NCBI GenBank assembly: GCA_021772635.1
Contig: JAJFLP010000101.1
Coordinates: 62,001-126,000 of the forward strand
Direction: 5' to 3'
Length of the DNA: 64,000 nt
DNA from: Verrucomicrobiota bacterium
Lineage (GTDB): Bacteria; Verrucomicrobiota; Lentisphaeria; JABSQK01; JAJFLO01
Shown here: piece by piece, positions 15,649 through 23,849 of the stretch
Position numbering within the stretch: the first letter of the stretch is position 1
Layout: the number at the start of each line of letters is the position of its first letter
The notes under the pieces: model-generated
Told to the model about the DNA's origin: nothing
Database searches by the model: none
The model's input: the letters and a program-made list of their open reading frames with translations, nothing else
Position numbers and translations under genes: made by a program

Positions 15649-16078
15649 TCCGTCTTCGTTCGGGTAACTACGACGGGACAGGTGCAATACAAAACCGGTT
15701 CATCCATAGTTTTTTGGTCAAATTCCGAAATAAATCAAATCGAAAATCGGCAATCGAAAATCCACGAAGTTTCACAGGAGCGTCCATTAATGCAATTAGG
15801 AAACGCAGAACGGGAGACTGGAGGGCCGATAGCCTCATCGGCCGCGTTTCATTAAATCAAAATACCGGCCGCTGTGGACATTGGCCCTCCAAATACGCCT
15901 CGTTTTTTAATCGTCAGCCGAATTCTCATGGGAGGACGAGACGGGTGACCTAATCCTTTGAGTTCTAATGGAAGCAACACTGCTCGATGCGCTTGTTGGA
16001 GTTCGCATACATATCCGAAACTTACTGAGATTGACCGAAATCGAGGCCATATCAGTGAAACTTTCAAGAAAAATAAAA
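15649..16078. other. Gene-free spacer between ccsA and resB
   Basis: It contains a hairpin with arms tggagggcc (near 15820) and ggccctcca (near 15884) and an aatcggcaatcgaaaatccacgaag-like stretch also echoed before bcp (about 361-385). No coding potential was accepted. Confidence 0.6.
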
Positions 16079-16261
16079 CTAGCCTGCATTATGCACAAAT
16101 TTCGTCATGAGAATAGGTAGCTTGTTTTAGGTTAATGAGTTATGGAGGTTGTCGGGGTGAAAGAATATTGAAATATTTCGAGATCCGACGTTCTTTATAA
16201 CTCTTTTAGATGAAGCAAGATACGTATTCGCAATAGAAAGTTTATGCATAATGCAGGCTAG
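16079..16261. repeat. 183-bp element with perfect 17-bp terminal inverted repeats
   Basis: The left end ctagcctgcattatgca (16079-16095) is the exact reverse complement of the right end (16245-16261). The interior folds further, with gagttat/ataactc and gtcgg/ccgac arms around aatatt...aatatt. It carries no gene and resembles a miniature inverted-repeat element. Its right terminus contains the resB stop codon (TAG, read from cta at 16258-16260). Related half-sites lie at 9970, 3468 and 31466. Confidence 0.8.
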
Positions 16262-17451
16262 TCATTGGCAACTGAGGTAATAGCTGTTAACCCACGTTCT
16301 CGTCGTATATAGCGGATCAATTTCTGCGAGAAATGAATAAGTAAACCTACCCCGATAATCGTACAGGCCGCAATCGGAAATCGATCCGCAGGGTTCTTCA
16401 CGACGGCAAACGTCGAATATAACGGATCATTTGGCTTCGCATTCGACGGGCCCCACGACGCTTGAAATAACGTGTACCCGCGATGTCGCAGTGGTTCGTT
16501 CATGGTAATCTCTATCCGCTGCGATATACCATCTTCAATTTTCGTTATATCGCTGGAAAATACTTTGGCAATCGTAGTTCGCGGATGAAGTTCGCGCGTG
16601 AACTTGTCGAGAACAACCGTAAACGGCAGCGTCCAGCTTTTCGGTCGAAGATCGATCGCCCATGGTCTGCGGTCGATTTTCTGAGCGTATGCGTATTCCT
16701 GTAACCCCCATAGAATAGCTTCGTGCTTTCGGCTATTGGCCTTTTCGATTAGCTGAATATATGCGCCTGGGACATTACGCTCAGCCTCTTTTGCCGCCGC
16801 GGTATCCTGTAAAAAATAACCGTCTACAACCGGCACATCGACCTCGAACATTGGCCCTTTCGGCAATGCCTGGGAGTTTCTCATGTACCGATTGACACGT
16901 ATCGCAAACGGCAACTCGCTTGAATGAAAGGTCACCGGCATCTCATTACTTGCGCTTTCGAACAGTTCGCCGGGAATGATGTGTTCCCGAACTGAGCCGT
17001 CGTCCGTCGTCTCTTTTACGCAGATTTCCCAGATATAGTAACTCTGAAACTTGTCGGATTGTTGATTCTCATACAGCGTAAGATATCCCTCATTCGAGAA
17101 GGCATACGTGATAAAACCAGACAGCAGCAGCAACGCTATACCGGAATGCACGACCAGGATTCCAGCGCGAGACCATCTCTTCTTTATCCGGACCATACCG
17201 CCACACAACAGGTTTAACGACAGAAGCACCATAAGTAAACCGCCGCCAGGCAATAGTATCGGAACCCTATTCGCAAGAGTATAACTCACGACTACAGAAT
17301 TGAAGTACTTCTGCTGAATGTCATAGATCCCATAATCAACCTGCTCCAACGTTCCGAGAAACGTAAGCAGCAACATAAAAAGGAGTATAATACAGGCAAA
17401 TCCGAAAGAGCTGAAAACTCTGAAAATGCTTTTAATCAGGTTAGTTATCAT
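16258..17451 (-). CDS. resB: Cytochrome c maturation protein ResB
   Basis: This protein of about 397 residues is the inner-membrane partner of CcsA in System II cytochrome c biogenesis. It shows the ResB plan: an N-terminal pair of transmembrane segments (about 10-34, ending in FLGTLEQ, and 70-86), a third (about 97-117, with VHSGIALLLLSG), a large periplasmic domain, the conserved late motif ITMNEPLRHRGYTLFQASW and a final transmembrane helix (about 358-376). Translation may begin at ATG 17449-17451 or at a GTG two codons earlier, and neither has a strong ribosome site. The last codon and stop lie inside the end of an inverted-repeat element. A lipoprotein gene precedes it by 75 bases on the same strand. 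Confidence 0.9.
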   Translation of the reverse strand: MITNLIKSIFRVFSSFGFACIILLFMLLLTFLGTLEQVDYGIYDIQQKYFNSVVVSYTLANRVPILLPGGGLLMVLLSLNLLCGGMVRIKKRWSRAGILVVHSGIALLLLSGFITYAFSNEGYLTLYENQQSDKFQSYYIWEICVKETTDDGSVREHIIPGELFESASNEMPVTFHSSELPFAIRVNRYMRNSQALPKGPMFEVDVPVVDGYFLQDTAAAKEAERNVPGAYIQLIEKANSRKHEAILWGLQEYAYAQKIDRRPWAIDLRPKSWTLPFTVVLDKFTRELHPRTTIAKVFSSDITKIEDGISQRIEITMNEPLRHRGYTLFQASWGPSNAKPNDPLYSTFAVVKNPADRFPIAACTIIGVGLLIHFSQKLIRYIRRERGLTAITSVAND

Positions 17452-17526
17452 ATACACTGCTTATCTTTGTCCAACATGCGTGATTGAATATCGTTCGGAA
17501 TCCTATCCACAGCCGCACCAGGCGGT

Positions 17527-18690
17527 CTACAACTTGGACCGCTTGCGGTCTATTGATCGGCAAAATTTAATGAATTGTTCGCGTTCGCGCTGTATTTCAG
17601 CGTGGGGCCCCGTCATCTTGACGAAAAGTGTAGAATCAGGCAGTGCGCAAACCGCCCCAAGGACGGTATAATTCGCGCGGGTTTCCCCCGACATCCCAGT
17701 GTAATCGCCGGTAATTTCCACCAGTTTCGTCGGGACTTTTAGAATTTCGATCAGAGGAAGGCCGTCAATTTCCTCCGTGGTCAGCGGCGACTGTCCTGCT
17801 TGACGCCGCCAGCGATTGATATTAGCCGTGACCCCGCCGGCAGTTCCGGGGAGCAAGGTTACATAGCATTCAGTTGCAGCATCAGCCCCGGTATAGTACG
17901 TCACTAGACGCATTGATCGATCATCTCCCTTTTGCCAATGTTCAGGCGCGTGCCAAACGAATTCTCCTGTATCTAAACCCGGTTCCGAATCGTGTGCCCG
18001 CATTTCGGCTCGTGGCGCTCCCGCTGATTTAAGTCGCAACGACCGACAGAACTCGTCGAAATGTTGGATTTCGGTATCGACGATTTTGGTTGGCCCCGTC
18101 ATTTTGACGAACATCGAAATGCCGCGATGTTCGAGAATCACACCTGACAGCGTATAGTTGCTTTTGCCCTCCTCACTGCCCATTCCCGAAAATTCACCTT
18201 CACATTCCAGATAAGTCGCGGCGTGTCCGAAAAGCTGTTTCTTCTGCAGTTGTGATATTTCTTCTGACAGCAAAGGTCTAAGAGACATCTGCTTACGCCA
18301 ACGGTTAATATTAGCCTCCAAACCACCGCCGCCTCCAGAAAGGATCGTCACGTAACACTCACTGTCAGGATCCCCGGCAACCTGAAGATTAACCATCCGC
18401 ATATTTGTTGGTGCAAGTTCATTCCACCCTTCGGGCAGATCCCATTCAAGTGGGATAACGCTGCCCGGGGCAGACTTCATACTTGACTGGGACGCACCGA
18501 CCATATTCCCGAACCTGTCACTGCTCGTTAAGTCAGTGCGAATCGCCGATTCACCGGCTGGCAGGACTCTCGTCTCAGTGATTTCATATTCTTTCTGCTG
18601 TTTGCCGCAGCCTGTAATCAGTATGCAGAACGAGGCCACCACTAACAGGCCAGTTAGAAATCTGGAAAGTATATTCGTATTCAAGACCAT
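17527..18690 (-). CDS. Lipoprotein with two tandem copies of an NINRWR domain
   Basis: This 387-residue protein has a lipoprotein signal with lipobox LITGC (Cys28), so it should be anchored in the membrane facing the periplasm. The mature part is an internal duplication. Copy 1 (about residues 78-220) and copy 2 (about 245-380) share W..PE.W, MR(M/L)V, CYVT(I/L)L, NINRWR.Q, L..EEI, NYT..G and FVKMTGP. Related single-domain proteins occur, as I recall, beside cytochrome c biogenesis or redox genes in planctomycete-type genomes. Its position directly ahead of resB fits that, but the function is unknown. AATGGAGAATC precedes the ATG and forms a good ribosome site. Confidence 0.8.
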   Translation of the reverse strand: MVLNTNILSRFLTGLLVVASFCILITGCGKQQKEYEITETRVLPAGESAIRTDLTSSDRFGNMVGASQSSMKSAPGSVIPLEWDLPEGWNELAPTNMRMVNLQVAGDPDSECYVTILSGGGGGLEANINRWRKQMSLRPLLSEEISQLQKKQLFGHAATYLECEGEFSGMGSEEGKSNYTLSGVILEHRGISMFVKMTGPTKIVDTEIQHFDEFCRSLRLKSAGAPRAEMRAHDSEPGLDTGEFVWHAPEHWQKGDDRSMRLVTYYTGADAATECYVTLLPGTAGGVTANINRWRRQAGQSPLTTEEIDGLPLIEILKVPTKLVEITGDYTGMSGETRANYTVLGAVCALPDSTLFVKMTGPHAEIQREREQFIKFCRSIDRKRSKL

Positions 18691-18883
18691 GATTCTCCAT
18701 TGAAACTTGGCTCAAAACTGGAATTTTGAAGATAAGTTTCGCTATCTATTAAATCGGTTCAAGAGTTAACCGGCTGGTCGGCTCCATTGAAACTTGTCGG
18801 AAATCTTCGCCATTGTGAGCCCGTTTTGTATTGTGAAATGTGGGTTAAAAAGGAACCCCACTGGTGGGCTCCATTGAAACTTG

Positions 18884-19092
18884 AGTAATTTGACTGAGAT
18901 TTTCACCATGTAGGACATGAAGTAAAGACTTTATATATACTCACAATCATCAGATTTTCGAAAACGGGAGTAAAATTCAGGCAGTAATTCTGTCTACTAT
19001 CTTCTAAATTCTCCATACTTTCGGCTTATTTCCCCCTTCATGCTCTTCATGTCCTTCATGGTGGTAAAGCATTATTCAGTTGACAGATTGCT
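18884..19092. repeat. CATGAAG long-hairpin repeat, copy 1
   Basis: It starts gagtaatttgactgagattt and ends cttcatgtccttcatggtgg, taaagcattat and cagattgct. It is shared with 27641-27783, where the stem is intact. Here the left arm is shortened and the loop is expanded to about 130 bases. Confidence 0.8.
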
Positions 19093-19132
19093 GCCTTGAA
19101 ACTCCGATCTGATTCGCCCCGGCGATGTTCAT

Positions 19133-19158
19133 GGAGTTCTGCTGGCCAGCAGAACTCC
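19133..19158. repeat. Perfect 26-bp palindrome
   Basis: It reads ggagttctgctgg/ccagcagaactcc and is an extended form of the palindrome at 2435. Confidence 0.85.
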
Positions 19159-19180
19159 AGATTACACGGGCGAAGCGCAT

Positions 19181-19252
19181 GTTGGAGTTCACACTTTAGC
19201 GTGGTTCTTAGGTTCCTGGTAAGAAATCCCACACTAAAGTGTGAACTCCAAC
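19181..19252. repeat. CACACTAAAGTG hairpin, copy 1
   Basis: The 23-bp arms gttggagttcacactttag.. and ..ctaaagtgtgaactccaac have one mismatch and a 26-base loop. Similar hairpins are at 24592-24679 and 30943-31027, and a single arm lies after the IS at 29506. Confidence 0.85.
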
Positions 19253-19437
19253 GGCTTGTCCTGCTTGCAGTATACATCTAAACGATCGGCGATCTATATT
19301 AGGAATAAGGCGTGTACTATAATGTGCAGGAACCAATATTAATAATGATCTGCGATGCAACGTCGCTATTGTACTGACAACGAACCTATACTGCAAGCAG
19401 TACAATTTTCGGACAACTTGCAGGTAACCACCCAGGG

Positions 19438-19480
19438 GATTCCGAACGATAATTCGAAAACTCGAAGGCGTTTGGTATAT
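19438..19480 (+). repeat. Dispersed leader repeat, copy 2
   Basis: It matches 3015-3059 almost base for base (ggattccgaacgata, cgaaaactcgaag, gtttggtata) and, as there, ends within a few bases of an ATG. Confidence 0.75.
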
Positions 19481-19485
19481 ATAAG

Positions 19486-20919
19486 ATGAAGTCAAAGCAC
19501 CTATTGCTACTGTTTTCTCAGGCTTTGATATACACGCTGTATGCCGCACCGAACGCTGGCGAACAACTCATCCTCTTTGTTCGTACCGGTGAAACGACGA
19601 TCGATTCAACATTTCACGAGTCAATCCCGGCTATTGCGGACATCGCGAAAGAAAGCGGTGTCGAGATGACCATAGTAAATGTTGTAAAGCAGGGAGCTCC
19701 ACCTGAGGTTTCGATCACCCCCCTCATTGTTTATCAAAATTACAGGGGACGCTCCATCTATCAGGGACGCAGCAATTCCTTATCACGAATCAGAAACTTC
19801 ATCAGGACGTCCAGGCACATTCCTCAAGGAGAATCTCTGAACATAAGAAAGGAGATCGCGGTTCTAAAACTCGGGCGTACGCGAGTCTGGTCTCCGATAA
19901 AAATAGTCCCGGTTACTGGCTCAACGCCGCCAAGATATAATCATAAACGCTTCGTAAGGGAAGCACGGAAAGCGCTTGAAAAAGGCTTCGACGATTTCAA
20001 TATCTTAACGGAAGCGAGCCTGAAAAGAAGCGACCGTGGTTTCTATATGGATTTCTACCCGTGGTTATCAGAAAACGGAACTGTGTTCCTTTCGCTCTCT
20101 TTGTTTTCGCAGTTCCACTGCAAGAAGCCTGTATTCGAATTAAAAGAGACGCCGCTGACGGGATCATGGTCCAAACGCCGGAAACTGTTTCGAAAAGCCG
20201 CACGAATAATGGAAGAGGCCGTTAGATTGCAAATACAAAGCCCTCAGTACGGCGACGGCTTCGATACGGTCGGCACTGAGGTCGCGGTAGCGAGCTGGGA
20301 GGACCTGGGACTTCCCCTCCCCGAGAAACCTGAAAGTGCATCGGCAGTCGCGATAAAGGATTTAACCATCCCTTTGCATTGGGAACTGGATTCGGAAAGT
20401 ACAAGTGACCCCCCAATGGTGCAGCTACGGTTTCCAGCGCCATTAGACAACTACACGGGTACAGCCACCAAAGGCACCGCAGAGTTTCACTTGGGCCGGA
20501 ACGGAGTTATTGACGACGCAAGCGGTTTCTTCGGAGTCGATCCAAAATCAGTAAGTATGGGTGAATCGGATCTTGATGACGCAATACAGGGATCACTCTT
20601 TCTAAATACAAAGAAGTATCCGGATGCGCGGTTTAAAATTGATTCTATTACCAGCGAGTCAAAAAATTTAAGTTATGGCCAATTAACGCCTGTTGATGTT
20701 ACCGGGATATTCACCTTGAAAGGGATTGAAATACCGCTGCGTCCGGCGATGGATCTTGAACCTATCGTTAACAACAACGGGGACCCGAGATTATTGATAC
20801 GAAGTTCATTTCAGATTAATCTTCGAACCTTCAATATCGAAGAAGCCGAGGGCCCTGAGCCCGCAAAACATACGTTGCTCTTCGACGTCTACTACGTACT
20901 GAAACAAAAATCAAATTAG
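19486..20919 (+). CDS. Exported protein with thioredoxin-like N-terminus and YceI-like domain
   Basis: This 477-residue protein has a signal peptide (LLLLFSQALIYTLYAAPNA, cleavage near residue 20-24). Residues about 28-95 look thioredoxin-fold-like (LILFVRTG start, TIVNVV strand, SITPLIVYQ with the cis-proline position), but the CXXC pair is missing, so it would not be redox-active. A middle region (about 130-270) has no assignment. The C-terminal 190 residues match the YceI/lipid-binding beta-barrel pattern: GTAEFHLGRNGVIDDASGFF, aspartate-rich AIQGSLFLNTKKYPDARFKI and VTGIFTLKGIEIPL. YceI domains bind isoprenoid or other amphiphiles in the periplasm. The gene is monocistronic and preceded by the dispersed leader repeat. 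Confidence 0.75.
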   Translation: MKSKHLLLLFSQALIYTLYAAPNAGEQLILFVRTGETTIDSTFHESIPAIADIAKESGVEMTIVNVVKQGAPPEVSITPLIVYQNYRGRSIYQGRSNSLSRIRNFIRTSRHIPQGESLNIRKEIAVLKLGRTRVWSPIKIVPVTGSTPPRYNHKRFVREARKALEKGFDDFNILTEASLKRSDRGFYMDFYPWLSENGTVFLSLSLFSQFHCKKPVFELKETPLTGSWSKRRKLFRKAARIMEEAVRLQIQSPQYGDGFDTVGTEVAVASWEDLGLPLPEKPESASAVAIKDLTIPLHWELDSESTSDPPMVQLRFPAPLDNYTGTATKGTAEFHLGRNGVIDDASGFFGVDPKSVSMGESDLDDAIQGSLFLNTKKYPDARFKIDSITSESKNLSYGQLTPVDVTGIFTLKGIEIPLRPAMDLEPIVNNNGDPRLLIRSSFQINLRTFNIEEAEGPEPAKHTLLFDVYYVLKQKSN

Positions 20920-20961
20920 CAATCGGCTGCTTTTGTATATGATATCATTTGATATCCTAGC

Positions 20962-20979
20962 TAAACTTAGCTAAGTTTA
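20962..20979. promoter_or_regulatory. Perfect 18-bp palindrome upstream of toxin-antitoxin pair 1
   Basis: TAAACTTAGCTAAGTTTA equals its own reverse complement and lies 83 bases before the antitoxin start, with tgatatca repeats beside it. It is a candidate operator for antitoxin autoregulation. It has no T-run of the terminator kind. Confidence 0.45.
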
Positions 20980-21061
20980 AATAATAACAACCAATTGTAC
21001 TAAATATTATAAGGCTTTCGACTGCTTGCAGTCTAGCCCCGAAAATCTACACAAGGTGTCC

Positions 21062-21295
21062 ATGAAACTCGTCAATACACATGAAGCAAAAAGTAAACTA
21101 TCGCAGTTGCTCAGTGAGGTCGAGCTGAATAAGTCTCGGGTTCGAATCTGTCGTAACGGAAAGCCGATTGCTGACCTGGTGCCGGTTCAGTCGTCGAAAG
21201 ATCCACTATTGCAACACGCTGATCTATCTGTAAAGATCATAGAAGACCCGTCTTTGCCATTGTCCACAGACGAGTGGCCCGAGGAGTATCGGTAA
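21062..21295 (+). CDS. Phd/YefM-type antitoxin
   Basis: This 77-residue antitoxin of a type II toxin-antitoxin module neutralises the PIN toxin and usually represses its own promoter. The N-terminal VNTHEAKSKLSQLLSEVE (residues 3-20) and RICRNGKPIADLVPV are the Phd/YefM DNA-binding fold signature. The C-terminal acidic tail (DPSLPLSTDEWPEEYR) would wrap the toxin. The frame opens at 21026, but the ATG at 21062 has AAGGTG five to six bases upstream and starts the domain. The stop TAA abuts the toxin ATG directly. Confidence 0.9.
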   Translation: MKLVNTHEAKSKLSQLLSEVELNKSRVRICRNGKPIADLVPVQSSKDPLLQHADLSVKIIEDPSLPLSTDEWPEEYR

Positions 21296-21682
21296 ATGAT
21301 TATTCTGGACACCTGCACTCTAATTTGGTTGACCACGGACCTAAATCATATCTCGCAAACAGCAAAAACGCGCATTCAGCAAAGTGCGGGGAACACGTTC
21401 GTATCGGCAATCTCTGCATTCGAAATCTCAATAAAGACAGCTAAGGGAAAACTGAAACTTAAATACGATCCACTAACCTGGTTTCAGCTAGCACTCGAGA
21501 AACATGGAATTACGGAAATTCCGGTCAACTCGGCGATTGCCGCTAACGCCGCTCAATTGGCACCGATTCATAATGATCCGATGGATCGAATAATCATTGC
21601 GACCGCGCAGATTAGTAACCTAACGGTATTGTCTCCGGACCAATATATGAAGTTATATCCTGATGTCTCCGTGATCTGGTAG
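21296..21682 (+). CDS. PIN-domain toxin (VapC-like ribonuclease)
   Basis: This 128-residue metal-dependent endoribonuclease is the toxin half of the pair. PIN acidic residues are visible: D5 in LDTCTLIWL, E43 in SAFEISIKTAKGKL and D94/D97 in HNDPMDRIIIATA. The IKTAKGKL and DPMDRIIIATA motifs are typical of the PIN group paired with Phd-type antitoxins. The ATG follows the antitoxin TAA with no gap, which implies translational coupling. Confidence 0.92.
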   Translation: MIILDTCTLIWLTTDLNHISQTAKTRIQQSAGNTFVSAISAFEISIKTAKGKLKLKYDPLTWFQLALEKHGITEIPVNSAIAANAAQLAPIHNDPMDRIIIATAQISNLTVLSPDQYMKLYPDVSVIW

Positions 21683-21742
21683 ACCGCCCTGATCTCATTC
21701 TAAGCAGAGCAGTCTAAAATCGATACCTAAGCGAATTAGCAA

Positions 21743-22756
21743 ATGACTGTGTTCCGAACGATAGTCGATTCATCCCCTTCCCTCGAACTAAGTAAGATTT
21801 CACATACATCAAAAACCGTGCTAATCGGGTCTTGCTTTACGGAAAGTATCGGGGGAAAATTACACGAACTAAAGTTCCCTGTCGACATCAATCCGTGCGG
21901 CATTGTATACAACCCGCGTTCAGTAGAGAACACACTCCGTTTTTTACTCGAACAAAAGGAATTTACTGAGGCAGATTTACGATCGCACAACGGACGCTGG
22001 TTCAGTCTCTACCATCATAGCCAGTTTTCGAATACTGTTGCGAGCGAGTGTTTACAAGGGATAAATCATCGAATTGAACAGGGCGCCGAATTCCTTGCAG
22101 GTGCTGATCACTTGATCCTGACTTTCGGTACCGCATGGGTGTACGAGTTAAAAGAAACTGGCGACGCGGTCTCTAATTGTCATAAATTACCGTCGAACGA
22201 TTTTAACCGGCACCTGTTGGATGTCAAAGAGATTGTTGATCGATATAAAGTTCTGCTTAAGTCTCTATACGCATTAAATCCGAAGATAAGTGTCGTTTTT
22301 ACCGTCAGTCCGGTGCGCCACTTAAAGGACGGCGCTCACGGGAACCAGGTGAGTAAATCCACGCTTTTACTTGCCGTTGAACGTCTGATATCGGATTTTA
22401 TCGGTGACTGTGTTACCTATTTTCCGGCATACGAAATTTTGCTCGACGATCTTCGTGATTACCGGTTCTACGCTGACGATATGGTCCATCCGACAGGAAC
22501 TGCGGTAGACTATATTTGGGAGAAGTTTACGGACGCCTATATAAGCGATGATTCACGGAGTTTAATTAAGAATATCGCAGATATCATTGCTGCAACTAAT
22601 CATAGGCCTTTTGACGCGCAGTCATCAGAGCACCGGAGATTCTGCGACAACCAAATTAATAAGATCGAAGCATTACTCGCAAGATACCCGGACTTAAAAT
22701 TCCAAGAAGAACTCAACTATTTCAATAACCCTTCAGCGATTGCAAATCCGCGTTAG
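21743..22756 (+). CDS. GSCFA-domain protein (SGNH-hydrolase-like)
   Basis: This 337-residue cytoplasmic protein has no signal peptide. The GSCF motif of the family is at 29-32 (IGSCFTE), with Ser30 in the nucleophile-like position. TFGTAWVY (127-134), FTVSPVRHLKDG (186-197) and the DxxH-type ADDMVHPTG (D246, H249) are the remaining family blocks, consistent with an SGNH-like catalytic Ser-Asp-His arrangement. The substrate is unknown. GSCFA proteins are widespread in Bacteroidetes and in PVC-type genomes. It lies between two toxin-antitoxin pairs, 60 bases after the first toxin, without obvious functional linkage. Confidence 0.9.
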   Translation: MTVFRTIVDSSPSLELSKISHTSKTVLIGSCFTESIGGKLHELKFPVDINPCGIVYNPRSVENTLRFLLEQKEFTEADLRSHNGRWFSLYHHSQFSNTVASECLQGINHRIEQGAEFLAGADHLILTFGTAWVYELKETGDAVSNCHKLPSNDFNRHLLDVKEIVDRYKVLLKSLYALNPKISVVFTVSPVRHLKDGAHGNQVSKSTLLLAVERLISDFIGDCVTYFPAYEILLDDLRDYRFYADDMVHPTGTAVDYIWEKFTDAYISDDSRSLIKNIADIIAATNHRPFDAQSSEHRRFCDNQINKIEALLARYPDLKFQEELNYFNNPSAIANPR

Positions 22757-22768
22757 AAGACTATATTA

Positions 22769-22789
22769 ATGTATAATAAAACTATACAT
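22769..22789. promoter_or_regulatory. Inverted repeat upstream of toxin-antitoxin pair 2
   Basis: The arms atgtata and tatacat are separated by seven bases and lie 15 bases before the antitoxin ATG. It is a candidate operator. Confidence 0.45.
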
Positions 22790-22803
22790 ATCGGAGAACA
22801 GTA

Positions 22804-23043
22804 ATGAAAGCGACCATCGTAGACTTGCGTTACAAAATGAATGATGTCTTGAAGGCACTGGATCGTAAGGAAGAAGTAACGATTTTATATAGGGGGAAGG
22901 TCAAGGGACGCATCACCCCGGCGATAAATGAACTTTCACGACCAGTTGTTGATCATCCGTTTTTCGGAATGAACAAAGCCAACAAAGATTCAGTTCAGGA
23001 TGAGATAAATCGATTACGATCCCCTAGAGTCGATGCTATTTGA
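22804..23043 (+). CDS. Antitoxin of PIN-type module 2 (Phd-like)
   Basis: This 79-residue protein has an N-terminus (MKATIVDLRYKMNDVLKALD) and a KEEVTILYRGKVKGRI segment that follow the Phd/MazE-like antitoxin plan, with a basic DNA-binding N-terminal half and a partner-binding C-terminal half (GMNKANKDSVQDEINRLR). GGAGA lies about 8 bases ahead of the ATG. It overlaps the downstream toxin by 11 bases, the usual arrangement of coupled toxin-antitoxin genes. Confidence 0.85.
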   Translation: MKATIVDLRYKMNDVLKALDRKEEVTILYRGKVKGRITPAINELSRPVVDHPFFGMNKANKDSVQDEINRLRSPRVDAI

Positions 23044-23410
23044 TACCGATATACTGATCTGGGCTCAGCGAGGAAATCTCAAAGCAGCGCGAAAAATTGA
23101 ATCCGCGCAGCATAGAGTTCTTTCTATCCAATCTTATATGGAACTCCTGCAAGGAGCGCGAAATAAAGAACAACATGGTTACGTCAAAGGATTCTTAACT
23201 GAGTTCGAGTTTCAAATTATACCGTTAAGCGAAAACATCGGGCATCGCGCGGCGATTTATATCGAAGAATATTCACTCTCCTCCGGTCTACGCGCAGCTG
23301 ACGCTATAATCGCCGCGACCGCAACGGAGAACAACTTCGATCTATTAACCAGCAATACAAAGCATTTTCGCGTCATTAAAGAGCTAAAACTGAAAGTCTT
23401 CCGGCCGTAA
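23033..23410 (+). CDS. vapC: PIN-domain toxin, VapC type, module 2
   Basis: This 125-residue ribonuclease toxin has PIN catalytic acids D4 (LFDTDILIW), E37 (QSYMELLQGARN) and D90 (GLRAADAIIAATA), and a C-terminal LLTSNTKHF block with N108 in the position of the fourth ligand. The QSYMELLQG and LRAADAIIAATA signatures are those of VapC toxins that cut tRNA or rRNA. It overlaps the antitoxin and ends just before a gene-free structured region. Confidence 0.92.
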   Translation: MLFDTDILIWAQRGNLKAARKIESAQHRVLSIQSYMELLQGARNKEQHGYVKGFLTEFEFQIIPLSENIGHRAAIYIEEYSLSSGLRAADAIIAATATENNFDLLTSNTKHFRVIKELKLKVFRP

Positions 23411-23419
23411 CACATGGAA

Positions 23420-23830
23420 ATTAAGCGCCAGGTGAACGAATGATCTTTATCATACAGGGGGAAGCCTGTAATCCGGTGCGAACCGATACCTGATGAGAAA
23501 ATAAGCCGTGACGATCCCTTCTATTCCATAAGTGAATGCGCGACGGAATATGGCGGGACGCTTTCTAATCAACAGGTTGATAGAATTCTGTATGAACCCT
23601 AAAGATCAACATTCCGCAGAGGCAGGTTTTACCCCACTTCTGCTGTAGCAAACGCGAGCCTCAGTCCACTCAATACAACAGCCGAACTTGCAAGGCGCCA
23701 TAGGCAATCGTCTCAATCCTGTGTCATAGTGAGCCGAGTTCTAGCAAGACTAGTAGAACGAGACGGCCGGAAGCTTGCAACGGGCAGTGGATTCCGTTAA
23801 CCATACCCTTAGAAACCACTTGTCACGGCG
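23420..23830 (+). ncRNA. Structured RNA candidate resembling group II intron domain I
   Basis: There is no open frame over about 440 bases, yet the sequence is GC-balanced and full of local stems and A-rich joins. Segments recall bacterial group II intron domain I: cagggggaagcctgtaatcc with its self-pairing, gacggaatatggcgggacgc, and tctgtatgaaccctaaag following shortly after. A further stem gttcta/tagtagaac is at about 23738-23760. No reverse transcriptase gene and no canonical domain V (AGC...GAAA...GUU) were seen, so if it is an intron it is a degraded or ORF-less remnant. Another large structured RNA is possible. Confidence 0.42.
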
Positions 23831-23849
23831 AAATTTGAGATGAAGCCAG

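Larger units (their letters stand above)
18691..19485. other. 795-base gene-free region of stacked repeats
   Basis: In order it holds a CCCACCAGTGGG-family copy (18783-18878), a CATGAAG-family copy (18884-19092), the perfect 26-bp palindrome (19133-19158), a CACACTAAAGTG hairpin (19181-19252), a CYGC-arm palindrome half (19259-19275) and a full one (19387-19403), and the dispersed leader repeat (19438-19480). No gene is supported. Confidence 0.85.

Noticed and set aside
15522-15707. Extended N-terminus of CcsA
   Set aside because: It is translated dispersed repeat. The ATG at 15521 begins a normal signal-like segment with a Shine-Dalgarno sequence.
23489-23497. Hammerhead ribozyme core CCTGATGAG
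   Set aside because: The matching GAAA and cleavage-site parts with the required stems are absent.
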